From: Watersipora subatra
Lineage: Eukaryota; Bryozoa; Gymnolaemata; Cheilostomatida; Watersiporidae
DNA length: 64,000 nt
NCBI RefSeq assembly: GCF_963576615.1
Contig: NC_088710.1
Location: 6,259,396 to 6,323,395 of the forward strand
Direction of reading: 5' to 3'
Part shown: in pieces, positions 23,933-37,400 of the stretch
Numbering within the stretch: position 1 is the stretch's first letter
Layout: every line of letters begins with the position of its first letter
Translations under genes and position numbers: made by a program
Notes under the pieces: generated by a model
What the model was told of the DNA's origin: nothing
The model's input: the letters and a program-made list of their open reading frames with translations, nothing else
The model's database searches: none

Positions 23933-25182
23933 CAGTCATACTTCGACTTACGAGCTTAATGCGTTCCGAGACTGAGCTCGTATGTTAATTTATTTGCATG
24001 TTGGTGCAATTTATTTATATATAGAACAATTAAATATATATTGATTGGTTTCCATACTCTAAAAAATGCAAATAAAACACTCAAAACAAGATATTGTAAC
24101 AGAAAGAACATGTTGGTAATTGTCCTAACTTACCACTTGCTTTCAAAAAGCAACAAATAAAAAATAATGCAAGGAAACGTGATAAACTAAAATGTAAAAT
24201 TAAATACATACAATAGCAGCTAATGCTAGCATTTGCCAGAGAGAAAGATATGTTATCCTTCATTACAACAGTTGACTTTGATAAATTTGGATTTTATCAA
24301 AGTCTTAAAAGACAAACTTGGAAGCAAATCTAAAAGCAAACATTCATTTTTAACTTAACGTAATTAAAATTTCTTCTGTGTTCATAGTTCAAGTTTCTCT
24401 CTAGTTAGCTAATTTTTCCTTTGTTTCGCTTTCACGACTAGCCGGCCGTTTTAAGATGAACCTATCTAAGGACGTTTGCCTTTGTCGCCCTTTCAACATG
24501 TTGCGATTAGGACGAACACAGGTGTCGTCACAAAGGTTTAATGCACGACCACTAGCCAACTTGTCCGAATGTCTATTTTTATAGTTTTGATAGATGGCAC
24601 CGGCCTTTTCAAATAGCGTCGGTTCAGTTACGCTGTCACAGGCCAATTGTTTATCTTTTATCCAATGCCTGTGAGCGGTCTCCCCATCAGCGGTTGTGAA
24701 GATCGCTGCGCCGTTTAGAAACTACGGTTAATCCTTTTGCGAGCTAAATGCCCTGAATATAATCCTTCTGTTTGATAATTGTGGATGTATTTCTGTCATA
24801 TTGCTGAGCTAGCTCAATCATGCATACACATTTCACATATTTTTCAATAATTTTCCGTTTAATATCAATTGTTATCATGTGCTTTTTCTTTGCATTATTT
24901 TTCATTTTACTGGCAAACTTTCAGCCTACGCACAGTACTTTTAATTCACATAATTTTGCACTGAAAAGCGTGCACAAAAACACGGTACAAAAGTATAACC
25001 TGAGCAGTTGAAAAATACAGATTGATGCTGTAGTCATAAAACACCTCCGGCATACTTGGCAACTGACTCGTGTGCTCGTATCTCAAACATGGCTCGTATG
25101 TTAGTGTTAAAACTTGCTTAAAAGCTGGCTCGTATCTCAAGTTTCTCGTACGTTGGAGCACTCGTAAGTTGAAGTACTACTG
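23933..25182. mobile_element. Tigger/pogo element nested in the Harbinger-like copy
   Basis: The ends are CAGTCATACTTCGACTTACG and the inverted CGTAAGTTGAAGTACTACTG, with TA on both sides (23931-23932, 25183-25184). Removing it restores the sequence of the sister Harbinger-like copy at its TA (49805-49806), so this is a clean insertion with an empty paralogous site. The interior carries pieces of a pogo-type transposase on the minus strand. Confidence 0.85.
24401..24840 (-). pseudogene. Internally deleted Tigger/pogo transposase
   Basis: Minus-strand frames read IELAQQYDRNTSTIIKQKD, then ADGETAHRHWIKDKQLACDS followed by VTEPTLFEKAGAIYQ: the helix-turn-helix and CENP-B-type DNA-binding domains of Tigger/pogo transposases. 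The frame then jumps to GRQRQTSLDRFILKRP, which matches the extreme C-terminus of such proteins. The catalytic DDE region between them is absent. Stops and frame changes also occur (about 24730). It is a deletion derivative that could bind but not cut DNA. Confidence 0.7.
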
Positions 25183-25618
25183 TACTGTGGTTTTACATAA
25201 ATAAATCAGTGAACGATTCTTCATCAGGATGAGTATGACACATTACTTCTATTCTACACGAAAGCAAACCACAACCATTCTCCTACATTTATGCAAAACT
25301 TAAGTGCAACATCTTACATTTATGCAACACAATCACAAGCCCGGGTGAGCCTTGTCGTAAATTGCTTCATATTGTTTATTTAACGAAATAAAAAGATCGT
25401 TCCATTTCTTTTTTAACTGTGCTCACACCCACGTAAGGAGAAATGTGACGCGTGCTCGCTAGAATTTTAACCAGCCAATAAGAGCAAGGGTTCGAAATTT
25501 CGAGCAGGACTGAAATGGTTCGTTTCGGCCAGAAATGTCTTCGGCCGAACAATTTACAGCTGACAACGATGTCGTTTTGCGTTGTTTAGTTTGTTTCGGC
25601 TCTCGTGTGACCACCCCT

Positions 25619-26565
25619 TAATGGACAAGACAATTACTAGATTTCCCTAGCATTTGAATGGCTCATAATATCTCGAGAAATTGCTAAGTTTCATATCAGG
25701 TAAGGCATGATTGGTTGGTCGTATTTACCAAAAGAAATTATCACAAATCAGTTGAAGTATTGTTTATGTACATAAGTATATTATCTATGATGCTTTTGGA
25801 TTGGGAAAGGTTTACAAACTAAATTTAGGTAGACATAAGCATGTCTCGCAAAAAGGATTAATGCGTTGAAATTTGCAGTTTTCAGGGTAAAACTTATATT
25901 CTGGATCTGTAGCCCTAACCGGCTTATCTGCTTATCAGAACGGGCACAATTATTGTAAAACATCAGTAGCTATACAAGTGATTAACCACGAGCTTGCTGG
26001 ATGATTCCTTTCAAGTGCCAGAATGCTCACAAAACCATAGGAAGGGATGCTAGGTCTGAACCCAGGCACTCACCTAACTGGCACTGTTTTCAAACTGCCA
26101 GAATAAATCAAGTAGCTGGAAACAGGTGAGCAAACTCGTAGCCAGTTCTATGGACACTTCGTATATAGATAGTCATGCTCTAGAGTCTAGGACATGCTAG
26201 AAACAGGACATTCAAGGACATGTGATTGGGATGGAAAAGACTACCTGTATGACAATTACCAATGCCTGCCAAGCACTAACAAGCGAGCAATAATTTTTAT
26301 CGACATTTACAGCCATCACAAACTGGCTGAGAATGGGAGTGGTGGTACATGCTAAGACAATTAAAGATATAGATTTGACAGTATCAGTTTTGCAAACATA
26401 GTCTTCTCTATACGTAAAAATTTTGAGTAGGTTACATTTGCCTATATGGTCCAATCCATTTGTTTCATTCTTGTTCTTGCACGCTGGGTACAGAAAAGGA
26501 AACAACATACTTTTTCCCTGGTGATAATTGCATGCTTTCAGGTTTTGTAAACAAAGGCTAACATA
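25619..26565. other. No supported gene
   Basis: AT-rich sequence between two mobile elements; only short frames without recognisable features. Confidence 0.4.
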
Positions 26566-27685
26566 CCCTAGGACACTTTTATTTCGCTAGTATTTAGTTT
26601 CGTGAGTAGCACACAGAGTAAAATTTCGCTGCAACTTAATTTCGCGGCTCTGATGAGTGCGAAAATATAGTGATCTGAAAATAAATGCAGTGGAAAAAAC
26701 AGATTACATTTTTCAGGTCCAGTTCGCTAATAAGAAAAAAAAATCAATTTGGGACTAGTTTGTATTTGTAAACCGCAGGTTGAAATGTGTGGGTGAGATC
26801 GATAATTCAATTTGATCACTTGCTGCCATTTGTTCCTTGGACTATCAATGACGTCTAAGTCCCTCCCGCCGTGACTTTCACACTTGAGTCCCAAGAAGAA
26901 GAAAATAGATAGGTAACAACCAACTTCACAACCAAAACTGTATAACGCTTTCGCTGCCCTAAACGCATTTATGCGTTTTCTAGGGGAGACTGCCATAAAC
27001 ACATTTTTGGACTTTCTTAGCAATTGCTGGTAACCTGATTTTATTATTCGATGACCACATAACCCACGGTCTTTAAGAGTTTTATGAAGTTGACAGTGTT
27101 GTCCGAAGATTTATCTATAAAATCAGCCTAAAACAACGAAGCAATTTTAAACTTTTGTTTGAGAATTTCTAATCTAAAAGCGAACATTTTTGTGTGTGTT
27201 CATCAACTACCGCACAGAGTCATAAAACAGGTAATTAGTTTATGATGACATTATAGCCAATTAAGATTTAGATTTTCGTGATTATACAGGTAATTAAAGT
27301 AGCAGCACTGTCTCTGACAGTGGTGAAAGTAATAGTTTTGTAAGATTATTCTTCAATTTTATGACTTCACCTACCAGACTTTCATACTCATCAGTTACAA
27401 ATTCGGTGACTAAACTGATATCATCTTAATTTGCTTTGCCATGCTGCTCAGTCAGTGTATTAGCTATAATGAGTTTACCAGAAATTTTCCATTGAGTCCA
27501 ACCACAGACGAAAATTGCCTGCATTTCTAATATGACGATTTTATTGTGGTTATCAATGAACAAAGCTATTTAACTTCGCGTTTTCGCTTATGATAGTTTA
27601 GTTTCGCTCATGAAATTTTCCGCACGAGAGGGTGACACCGCGAAAATGCGAAAGTTAGAGGACGCGAATACATAAGTGTCCTAGG
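26566..27685. mobile_element. TA-flanked DNA element with TTTCGC-rich ends
   Basis: Left end CCCTAGGACACTT and right end AAGTGTCCTAGG are inverted repeats with a one-base length difference. TA lies outside both (26564-26565 and 27686-27687). Within 150 bp of each end are repeated TTTCGC/GCGAAA words. Inside the element, near 26939, is a piggyBac-like segment (CGCTTTCGCTGCCC followed by the hairpin AAACGCATTTATGCGTTT), perhaps an older nested end. No transposase frame was recognised. Superfamily unassigned; TA suggests Tc1/mariner-related mobilisation. Confidence 0.65.
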
Positions 27686-28497
27686 TAACCAGTAGTAATT
27701 TGGACTAAACTCCAAGTATCCAAACACAACATTACAGATCAGTGTAATAACAGTCGTTTTTAATGCCATTGAGATATTTACAGCGGATGGAAAACTAATA
27801 TTTGATATATTTGTTAACAACGTCATCCCTGCTCCATGTCTCGCTGCAAATAGTCAGTCGGTGTAGTATGGCCTAAGTAGCAGCCTTCAATTCAAACAAC
27901 TGGTTCCATGTTTACATAGATAGAATCGTAGTTGAAACTTACAGTGAGCAACAACTCCAAACATGTTAGTGCAAGGAAAACAGTAAAGGTGCTTGAATTT
28001 CCAAAGTTACAAGCTACATATACTATACAGGATATACTGGAAAAATGCAAAATTTTATAGCTATTTTATACTTGAATGTTTGTTTAACACAGTGATTAAG
28101 CTTCATGAATATTATGTAGAGTCAAAAGTAAACGGCAAGCAGCCTTCCAGTCCTACTAGCAGTCTTACCGAAGATCAATGTAACAGTATTGGTGTGAACC
28201 AATGTCACAAAACTTTTTGCCTGTCATCCTTCATGGTTTACACTGAGTTTCATAGTCAGTAACATGACCTCCATTCAACTAATAGCCATAAAACTACCAC
28301 TTATTAACCAACGTACTAACAGTTTATTTTTCTATTGTTCTTGGGCTTTCCCAGCAAATTCACTAAATTGAGAACTTGTTTCATCAATCACTTTCATCCC
28401 TAGCAAGCAGTTGAAATATAATTACACCTGCACATCAAATCAGCAAATGGTTCAATTAGAATAACCCGTTTTTGCAAACAGCTTGAAGAGCAAACTA

Positions 28498-30263
28498 CAG
28501 TCGTGGTCAAAAGTATTAGCAACCCATTCCCTCATTTTGTGACTCCAATTAACTTTTACACTTTACCGCCACTCTGACCAGACAATATAAGTATTAAATG
28601 ATTCCTCAAAAGATTTTATACCCTTTAAAAACATTTATCTAAAGCAAAAGCTATATCAGTGGTCTCTGGAGGCATGTGAAAACAAGTTAGTCTGATTGCT
28701 GAAAACTATAAGTTATTCATAGTTAAGTCGTGGCAGTTGCAAATGTGTTTAAATATTCTCAACTTGTTTAAAATATAAGAACAAACTCGTTGAATTGAGT
28801 TGGTGGCTCTGTAGCAAGGTTTTTTATTAATATTTTTTGGCCATCCTCAGTTAGCTATTGCTGCCTTGCATATCTCAGGCATGCTGTTGACTAATGTCCC
28901 TAGCCTCCATGTAATGATCAACCTGTACCTTGCCCTTATAACAACTTTTATCAAAGTTTAGTTGCTGATTTGCTTCAGGTCATCTGAGCCTCAATCTACT
29001 GCCATAACTTTTCTATGGAATTAAAGCCTGGCAACTGCGCAGGCCAGCTCAATACTGCCACTCCATTTGCTTTAAAACACTCCTTATACCATTTGAGTGT
29101 GTGGAACAGTGCATTGTCTTGCTAAAAAATTCAGTCATCACCAACAAACAGATCACTAATGCACTTGAGCAGCTTGTCTTTCACCACTGTAATTCATCTT
29201 CCCTTCACCAATGTAAATTCTGCCTGCGCCACAGGCTATAAAACACCCCAAATCATTAGTCAGCGAGTACTCAACAGCCACGGGACACGCTGGGGTCGGA
29301 AGGCAACAAATCTCGTAACACACTGACACATTTGAGCAACATTTTGCAGATCCAAGTTGGATTCTTCGCTGACTACAGCTTTGATCTACTGCTTTTGACT
29401 CCCAATCTTCGCACTTCCGGGCGCATAGTAAACGACATTTTCTGTGAACACTGGAGAGTATGGGTCTTCGGCTAGGTGTCCTTACCTTCAAACTATGCTT
29501 TTGCAAAATCATATTTGCTGTTCTTGGTGCACCAGATACTCCAGTTAATTCGTTGAGCTCTTTTGCAAGCGCAGTACTAACTTGAAACTGATCTTGACAT
29601 TTGCTGATCAGAATATGTTCATCGTTATAATTAAGTAGCTCTTGGCCTCCCTAATTTGCAATGGTCTGATAGTGCCATTTTTTCATACCCTTTCATGGTG
29701 TACCCGATAGTTGAGATGTTATGTCCTGTCTGTTTAGCAATAGTTTTGTAACCTATCCCTTGCTTGCGAAAGCACACGACCTCAGCACTCCCACACTCTT
29801 CAAGATGTTTACAGATTTAAAGTGAAAATACGTCAACTGCAAACTGTATTTACGCTTTCCAAAACGTCGCAAATTATAAAATGTTCATAATTAATGGATA
29901 CGTCATGTTCTTCATGCTAAACTCATACTATCTAAAATTTATGCTTCCCTAGGTTAAACAAAAAAGTATTTGTTCACTAGATTGTTTGATGTCACTATGT
30001 ATGAGAGTCAGAAGTGAACAGCAACAACAAAAAAAGGTTCGTGTAAAATTTGGAGATCCGTTAGAGATATGAAAAATTCTCTGTAAAAATGGTTTGTTAG
30101 AAATCTTAGCGCCAATAGAAACATTCAATTCTCGGCTGTTTATTGGTGTCCAATAAGCATGGCTTTAACAAATTATGCAGAGCGTCAAGTCTATTCAAAG
30201 GTAAAGTTTCGTTAAACAGCTGGGCAAAAAAGGCCGGGATGTTTGTACTTTTGACCATGACTG
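28498..30263. mobile_element. Tc1-family DNA transposon, decayed
   Basis: The ends are CAGTCGTGGTCAAAAGTA and the inverted TACTTTTGACCATGACTG, flanked by TA at 28496-28497 and 30264-30265. At 1,766 bp it is the usual length for an autonomous Tc1 element. It contains a broken transposase on the minus strand. It lies directly beside the 3' end of hnRNP copy 2; a 147-bp derivative sits at the equivalent place beside copy 1. Confidence 0.88.
28970..29780 (-). pseudogene. Tc1 transposase remnant
   Basis: Around 29125-29000 the minus strand reads QDNALFHTL, then VLSWPAQLPGFNSIEKLWQ and a stop. This matches the DDE-domain signature of Tc1 transposases, in which QDN and the P-D-x-N-P-I-E-N-x-W segment hold the second and third catalytic acids. 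Here the third-acid segment is changed (PGFNSIEKLW) and a stop follows. Upstream frames (29512-29156) hold further Tc1-like pieces, so at least two frameshifts or stops inactivate it. Confidence 0.75.
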
Positions 30264-30295
30264 TATGTGTGTGTATATATATCATAGGAACGATC

Positions 30296-31118
30296 AACAA
30301 AACGCCATTTATTGCATTCACAAATACAAGTTACTTAACAAGCAAACCCAGGTAACTGGTAAGGATACTTTCTATGGTTCAAATATTATTATTAATATTA
30401 TAGGGTTTACCTTACAGCATACACAGTACTTCTATTTGCCCTTTTATATTACGGTTATGTACATGTGTTTCATATACATGTATACTTGAGTATCCATATA
30501 TGGCTAGAAACAGGTAGATTAGCCAATACTCGTACTGGTATATATAAATGTAGTAGTCTCTTCGCTTCACCCAGAATACTCCAAGTCGCTGTACATCATT
30601 TATTTATAAAATGTGAGCTCCTCCAAATGACTACACAAACCAAATACATAACGTTCTGGCCGCCGGGACACAGATAGTAGCTGTAACATCTTATGCCCAA
30701 TTACCAGAGTTGACTGATAGAGATGGCAAATTCTGTACGACTCATACATGATATGATTAGATACTGTGACACATGGTACTAAAGCAATATTCTTCTTAAC
30801 CAATAAAACATGGAAAGCATTAGCAACGTGTAAATAAACAATTGCGCTGGGAATAATACAGTAATGTATTTGAAGAACCAGACACTTAACAAATTATTAT
30901 ATACATACATAATACAGCAACATCAATACAGACAATGTTCGTACAATACTTCTCTGGAATAGAGTTAAAAAAGAGTTTATATTAGCCATCTGTACATATT
31001 TATTACTAGAAGAAATCCGTCCACTGTACAATGTGTAGGGGTACGTACTGGAGAGATAGTTACGTATGCTACACTAGGTAGATAGGCATGTAGTAGGTAC
31101 ACTACTCAGCTCACATAC
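30296..31118 (-). other. 3'UTR exon of hnRNP copy 2 (paralogue-conserved block)
   Basis: An acceptor ending in CTAG immediately precedes 31118. It would be joined from the donor after the copy 2 stop exon (31390/31389), giving a 270-bp 3'UTR intron. From 31118 to about 30780 the sequence is almost identical to 5518-5170, including the Pumilio-like TGTATATA (minus, 30898-30905). Similarity then falls off gradually toward 30296, where an AATAAA word is shared with copy 1. The poly(A) site is not certain. Confidence 0.6.
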
Positions 31119-31419
31119 CTAGAAATTAGAGTAAGAAGAATAAGTACAACTGAGCATCTGCTAGGAGAAATTATAGGGAACACATAAATTATAGGTACAT
31201 ACATGTACATACTAATGAAACAATCTAAAACTCAAATGCAGCGCTTGCCTTTTCATTTTAATAAAACATAAAAACGCGACTTCTTTTCAGAAGACGATAA
31301 CAAAGCCATGAAGGATACCTCTTGCATGATGATGATAAGCATATATTAGAAGCGAGAAAGAAGACAAGCCTCACCCCCGCAAGACTTACCTCTCATCATA
31401 AGAATTCACAAAATACTTG

Positions 31420-34400
31420 TTATCGTCGGTCTGCAAACAGAATACAGATATATATATATACTACCTTATAATATGCAGAATTTTACAAAAATAGTTGATC
31501 CATATGAAAGATTACGATAACTTACCGGAGGTAGAATAAGGTGACGTGAACGATCTAGCCTGGACTCCACCGACGTATATGGTTGTTGTTTTGATGGGAC
31601 CTCCACTCGATCGCCCAGCATCGCCTTTAGCATTACCTGAAGCATTTAGAAAGCAAGAATGACCAAAGTAAATAATGGGCTGTATAAATTTTAATAGAAA
31701 ATAGTAAAAACAAGGCGAGTTTGCAGTATATCTTCTTTGGTACTCGGCTTCATTCTATTGGCTGCAGCTCCGCCTGGCTTGTCATTCACTTCTTGCAGTT
31801 GCGTTGTGTCTATAGGGCAATCGAACCTCGACATACCCGTATTGTCAGGTGATGGAGGTCAAACTTTTAAAAAATTACATACAGAATTTAAACAAATACC
31901 TCATATAATCCAACATAATACTATGTATGAAATCAAATAGAGAATATGGGTTGTTAAATGTAACTTCAAATTGAGATGCAGCCATGTTTTTTTATAAGCT
32001 CGTCTAACTTAAAATGAGATTAACTTTAAATTATCATGAACTATTTATATTTTGTTTTATTTCCATATCAGGTCATGTTACAATATTTATGATTATCACA
32101 ACCAGCCTTTCCTTTTTTACTAGCCTTCGGTTTCTTTTTGTATAACTCGCTTCATTATGATAACTGTAAATGGCTTTGTGGACTTGTTTAAAAATTAATT
32201 TGAAAATGTTTGCTCATGTTTTACCATTAGTTGTTGGTTCAATAATAAAACAAATTATCATCTTTTCCCGTTAATACTACTATTCGTACTAGTTTTGTAG
32301 GGATCCGTGCATTTGAAACTAAAAAAGCATAAAGCACTATTAGATTTATTTCAAGCATTGAAGAACCAAACAATGTGAAAGAGAATTGCATACGCATGTC
32401 CTGATTGACACAACCGTTCGCTTCAAAAAATTTCATCTTGTTTTAGAAAAATATTCTTATATGGAGAGGAATATTTGCTGGCGTTTTTCGCTGTGTATAT
32501 CGAAAAATTCTTATACTGCGGGCTTAATAATATTGAAATCAACTGACATGATAACGTAGGATAAATCTAGCAATATTTACATGACAAAGTAAAACCAACA
32601 TAACATCAGACAAACCTGCATTAAATGAAGTGTCCTTGCTTACAGTGCCAGTGTTTCCATTGGCAGAAGCCACCTGCTGCTGTCCATTTGCTGCCATGTA
32701 TTGACCTGACTGCTGTTTTCCTGTATTATACCCACCTTGATTACCTACAACCACATAATAACTTTACGAGATAGACAAAAATGACAGCCTTTTTTACACA
32801 AATACCTACCTCCATATCTCCGTATCGCCACAATTTCCTATCTCAGATCCTATTTCAATCGCCTATCGGTTAAAAAACTCCTATCAAACACACACACCCC
32901 CCTTCCCAATAGATTTACAACAACAAAAATCACTCTAAGATGACAAAACGAGATCTTATAATATACCGAGCATCGGCGGAGAAGACATCTCCATAACTAA
33001 TTGAATATCTACAGAGCTGAGCTGACGCATGCATGAAGAATCAATGTTTCCTTCCGTATTTCCATTGGTTTGTCTGGAAAAAACTTTGGTTAAAGCTGAC
33101 CCTAACCAAACAAATACCAGACACTAAAGGAGACATTTGTACTCACTGCAATCTAGCATACCGTAAAACCTCTAATTGAATGCCACCTCTATTTGAACGC
33201 CACCTCCAATTGACCACCACCCTGAGAGAAGGGTTGAAAAATACACCGCCAATCTCCAATTGAACGCCACTTCCATTTGACCGCAACTTTGACATTATTT
33301 GATCTTTCAGAGTCCATATTACCAACTGATCAGTAGAAAAGTGTACACAAAATCGTATTAATAATGAATCGTTTATATCAATAACAGTTAATTCTCTTGT
33401 TGTCCAATTCCAAAGTTTTCGTTTTTTTCGTTAAAACTTTGAAAGCAACACCGTAACAATGATCAACCACTGTCTCAGGCTAGTAGTAGCTCCCTGTTTA
33501 ACGCGGTCTTTCTACTTCGAATTAGCCTACATCTATAAAAAAAAACGACTTAAATGTATGATGGAACTTGGAAAGCAATGCCATAGAAATAACTACTATC
33601 TCAGGCTAATAGTAGTACCTTGTTTAACGTGGTCCTAATACTTCGAAGGACATGCATATAAAAACCAGTTCACAAGTTTTGGACCAAATGTTATACGTTT
33701 AGCGAGCAAACGTTCAGCACCCGTGCTAAATGGAGCACGTGAAAGTTTTGCTCGGCCAAAAAATTGTTTGGACACTAATATCGACTGGTTCAGCAGTGCA
33801 GAAAAAGAATTGAAGCCAGAAGATATTGTAGAAGGTATTGGACAACTAGAAGATGTTCGTTCCATCGAATGCAACAATCAGAACGCAGGTATCCGAGCAA
33901 ACGATGGAAATATTCTTGTTTTAAAAACGTTAATTCTTGTTTCTGCATGTAATATAAGTATGGTTCGTTTATGTAACTTGTACATGAAAATATATTTGTA
34001 TCATTTGATAGATTATTGTTGTATAACTTATAAATATGCAGATTTATAGCATGTTATTTAATAGCATTTTGGGGCTATCTTAACACGGCTTACAATTGAT
34101 CGATGCCCATAACTCCACTTCTATTGCCCACATAAAAAGCCAAGTTTGGCTGCAAACTGTAGCAAATATATCAGTGATTGCAATGAGCTTTTATTCAACG
34201 ATGTTAAATATAGATAAAAATATGTCTTAAACTTTAGAATGAAATAAAAATTGAAAACGCCAACAAATTGCAAAGAAGGACACAAGCTATAATAGCATCG
34301 CAAGTCTATTGCAAGCAATAGATATCAACTGGTAGAGATATTTCTTGGTTTCTTGTTGCATATTTATTTAGAGATCTTGGACAAGTTAGAGGTAAGTTAG

Positions 34401-37400
34401 CATATTTATTGCATTCAAAATGTTTAATATCGATCCACTGGAAAGAGGGCAAAATATAGGCGACATTTGCTTCACCCGTAATAGGGCAAAATATAGCTTG
34501 CAAAAATTCTGACGAGCTATTTGAAAAATAGACCGCCAGCCTCTATTTGAACGCCGCCTCTAATTGACCGTTACCATCGAGGAAAGGTTGAAAAATAGAG
34601 CGCCATGACGTTCAGTTAGAGGTTTTACGGTATTAACCACAAGAAGCAAACAATCTTACTGAAATGTTGCTCTGGATACAACAAAAATAGATGAAAGCTG
34701 AAACACATACCTTGCATCATTCGATTGCTGGCCTGCATGTTGTTACCCATCATTCCTTGCTGATTTCCTACCATCATGCCTTGATTACCCATCATCATAC
34801 CTTGATTGTTCATCATCCCTTGGTTGTTCATCATGTTCTGGTTGCCCATCATCATCCCTTGATTTCCCATCATATTCTGATTGTTCATCATCATCCCTTG
34901 ATTTCCCATCATACCTTGGTTGTTCATCATCCCTTGATTTCCCATCATTCCTTGATTTCCCATCATGTCTTGGTTGCCCATCATGTTCTGATTCATCATA
35001 TTTTGGTTCATCATTCCTAGAGCATAGAAGAACATGATCATTACATGATGCTAAATAAGCACAGATTATGACCATGAACTAATAAGAAAAGCACTCACCT
35101 TGGTTGCCCATCATGTTGCCTCCCATCATCATCTGATTACCCATCATTTGATTTCCATTGTTGTTGAATTTACCACCACCTGCGCGCACAGACATGCAAA
35201 GCTAGACCGAAGTGCAACAAAAACAGCAAAACTGTTTGCTGTAAAATCTGAGAGCCAGTTACAATTACCAGTGTAATAATAAAAAGAATAATTAATTTCC
35301 TGCAGACACGCTAGTCACTAAGAAAAAAAAGTAACTGCGGCAAAATATACAATTAATAAAAGTTCCATGGTTGATTGCAGTTTTCCGTCCAAAATATCAA
35401 CGAATTGCACTTTAAAGGCTAGGACAAGAATTAGACTTTCGCCAGTCTGAAATGAGACAGCTTAGGAAAGGTCTGTGGAGGTTTAAGTATAAACTGTAAA
35501 AATTGAAGAGAATCTTCTGGCATCTACTCACCCTGGTTGTACCTACAATAACAGAAATACGTACTGAGTGGTCAGACAGGAACTAAGCGGTAAGGATTAA
35601 AGCACGATAAAAGAACCAAAGGTGAACTTACGAGTTGCCCCAATTGCCCCTTTGACCCCCTCGGTTCATCTCATTTGGGTTACGAGCTTTTTTTACTTCA
35701 ACCTTGACGCCATTAATGGTCACTTTGCGATAGGGCTGAGAGGTTGCGTGCACTAAAACCAACAAAAAACAATGCAGAAAGAGACTTTACCAACCACTGG
35801 GTCTCTCATAACATCAAACACGTGGCACGACAAGTTATGATTGGTATGTACTTACAGTAGCACTTATCTACAGAGTCAAAGTCAGAGAAAGTTACAAATG
35901 CAAATCCCTTCATTTTCCCGGTTTCCTTGTCAGTGTAGGTGTCTATTTTTTCTATGGGTCCAAACTGCGAGAAGAACTCCTGCATATTTGCCTCGGTGAT
36001 TGGATCTTTTACGCCTCCAACAAAAATCTTCTTCACTGTGGTGCGGTCTACAGCGGTTTGCTCCTACATGACAGCCCACAAGAGCCTTAATCACGCGACC
36101 CATGAACCGAGTGCTCAAAACATTACAAACAAAGAACATTATTCGTGAGCTGTGCCACTACATCCACATCTAAATACGTTTTAACAAGCAACTTGTAAAC
36201 AGTATTATCAGATGTATCTCAATGATGCACCACCCCTACCCCTATTAAGATAATTCTAGCTGTAAACATAATCACTGTTAAACTGGCTGAACTGTCCTGT
36301 TATCAGCAACATCAAGGCAATCCATCTAATCTAAGTATAAATCTCAAAGTGTGTGTGTGTGTGTTTCGATTTGTCCAGCTTTAGCTATTAAGTTATTGGA
36401 ATGAAGAACTCATATCGCAAAAGATTTATTTTCGAAACCATCCATTCGCCATGCAAATACCTTACCAATTAAGCTATGCGAGATTTATGGATTTATTGGG
36501 CGATTATGTGTCGGTCTGTGGGTGAAAATATGCTACCACTAATTTTATGCTCGCTCTCATGGCTCTTATTAGAAAGAGCTGTAGATACGTACTAGCTTAC
36601 TCAAACTAGCCAATGGCAATGTGCCAGGCTAATGGCAGGCAACTATATTCTCACTGTTTATAAGCTGATTTGAATACCTAATTTGATTATAAATAAAAAG
36701 GTAAATTGGAATTTTCTGAAATAGCTGCAAAGTCAAAATATTTTATATTTTATATTTTATATATATAAAATATATATTTTATATATATTTTATCGTTAGT
36801 CATAATCGTAGACACTGAGATACTGGCTGAAGGCCAGGGTTGCACAGGTAATAAAAAAATATTTTGCACAGAAAACTTATCTTAACTTAATCAACAGATA
36901 TACAACATTCACCATTCTAACTATTGAACTAAAGTGTTTATTGATTTCGGTGTGTGTACAACCAATGTATAACTAAAATATTCAAAAACTGAACGTTTAG
37001 GTAAAACAGATTGTTGAAAAACATTTCTTACTTCTTACGCTACACATTCATTCTAGATTTAAAACAGATTATAAACAGTGGCAGGTAATATAGTTGCCAT
37101 TGGCTAAGTTTCTTCAGCAAATGAATTTGCGTAACTTAATCTAGTCTAAGTATTTACTACAATAAGACTCGTGTCCATCCTTCCGCCTGGGCCTTACGAA
37201 AAAAGATTGTATCATATAGGAATCAAAGTTGTACATTCTGTGAATGTACGGATGTGAACCAAAGCGTACTACCACTATGCCATGCAGCCAGCTTGCCACA
37301 GCTCGTAGTAATTGTGCTTATAATCACTATGCATCACGATCTCTCACGAAATCATCATCTTTAAAGGTGCTAGTAGTAACCAACCCATAGTAAGTTATTC

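Larger units (their letters stand above)
23550..25618. mobile_element. PIF/Harbinger-like element, copy A (carries a nested element)
   Basis: TAA target duplications sit at 23547-23549 and 25619-25621. The ends are inverted (AGCCGTGGTCACACCA on the left, TGTGACCACCCCT on the right). TWA targets are typical of PIF/Harbinger. The same family recurs at 49431-50239, where ends and interior match along most of the length. Copy A is 1,250 bp longer because of the nested Tigger-type element at 23933-25182. No transposase is visible in either copy, so both are non-autonomous. Confidence 0.75.

Noticed and set aside
31640-32610. Counterpart of hnRNP tail exon 11 in copy 2
   Set aside because: A scan for the GYNQQTTQQGYGQQ-type coding sequence found no convincing match; the gene model joins flanking exons directly, which keeps the phase.
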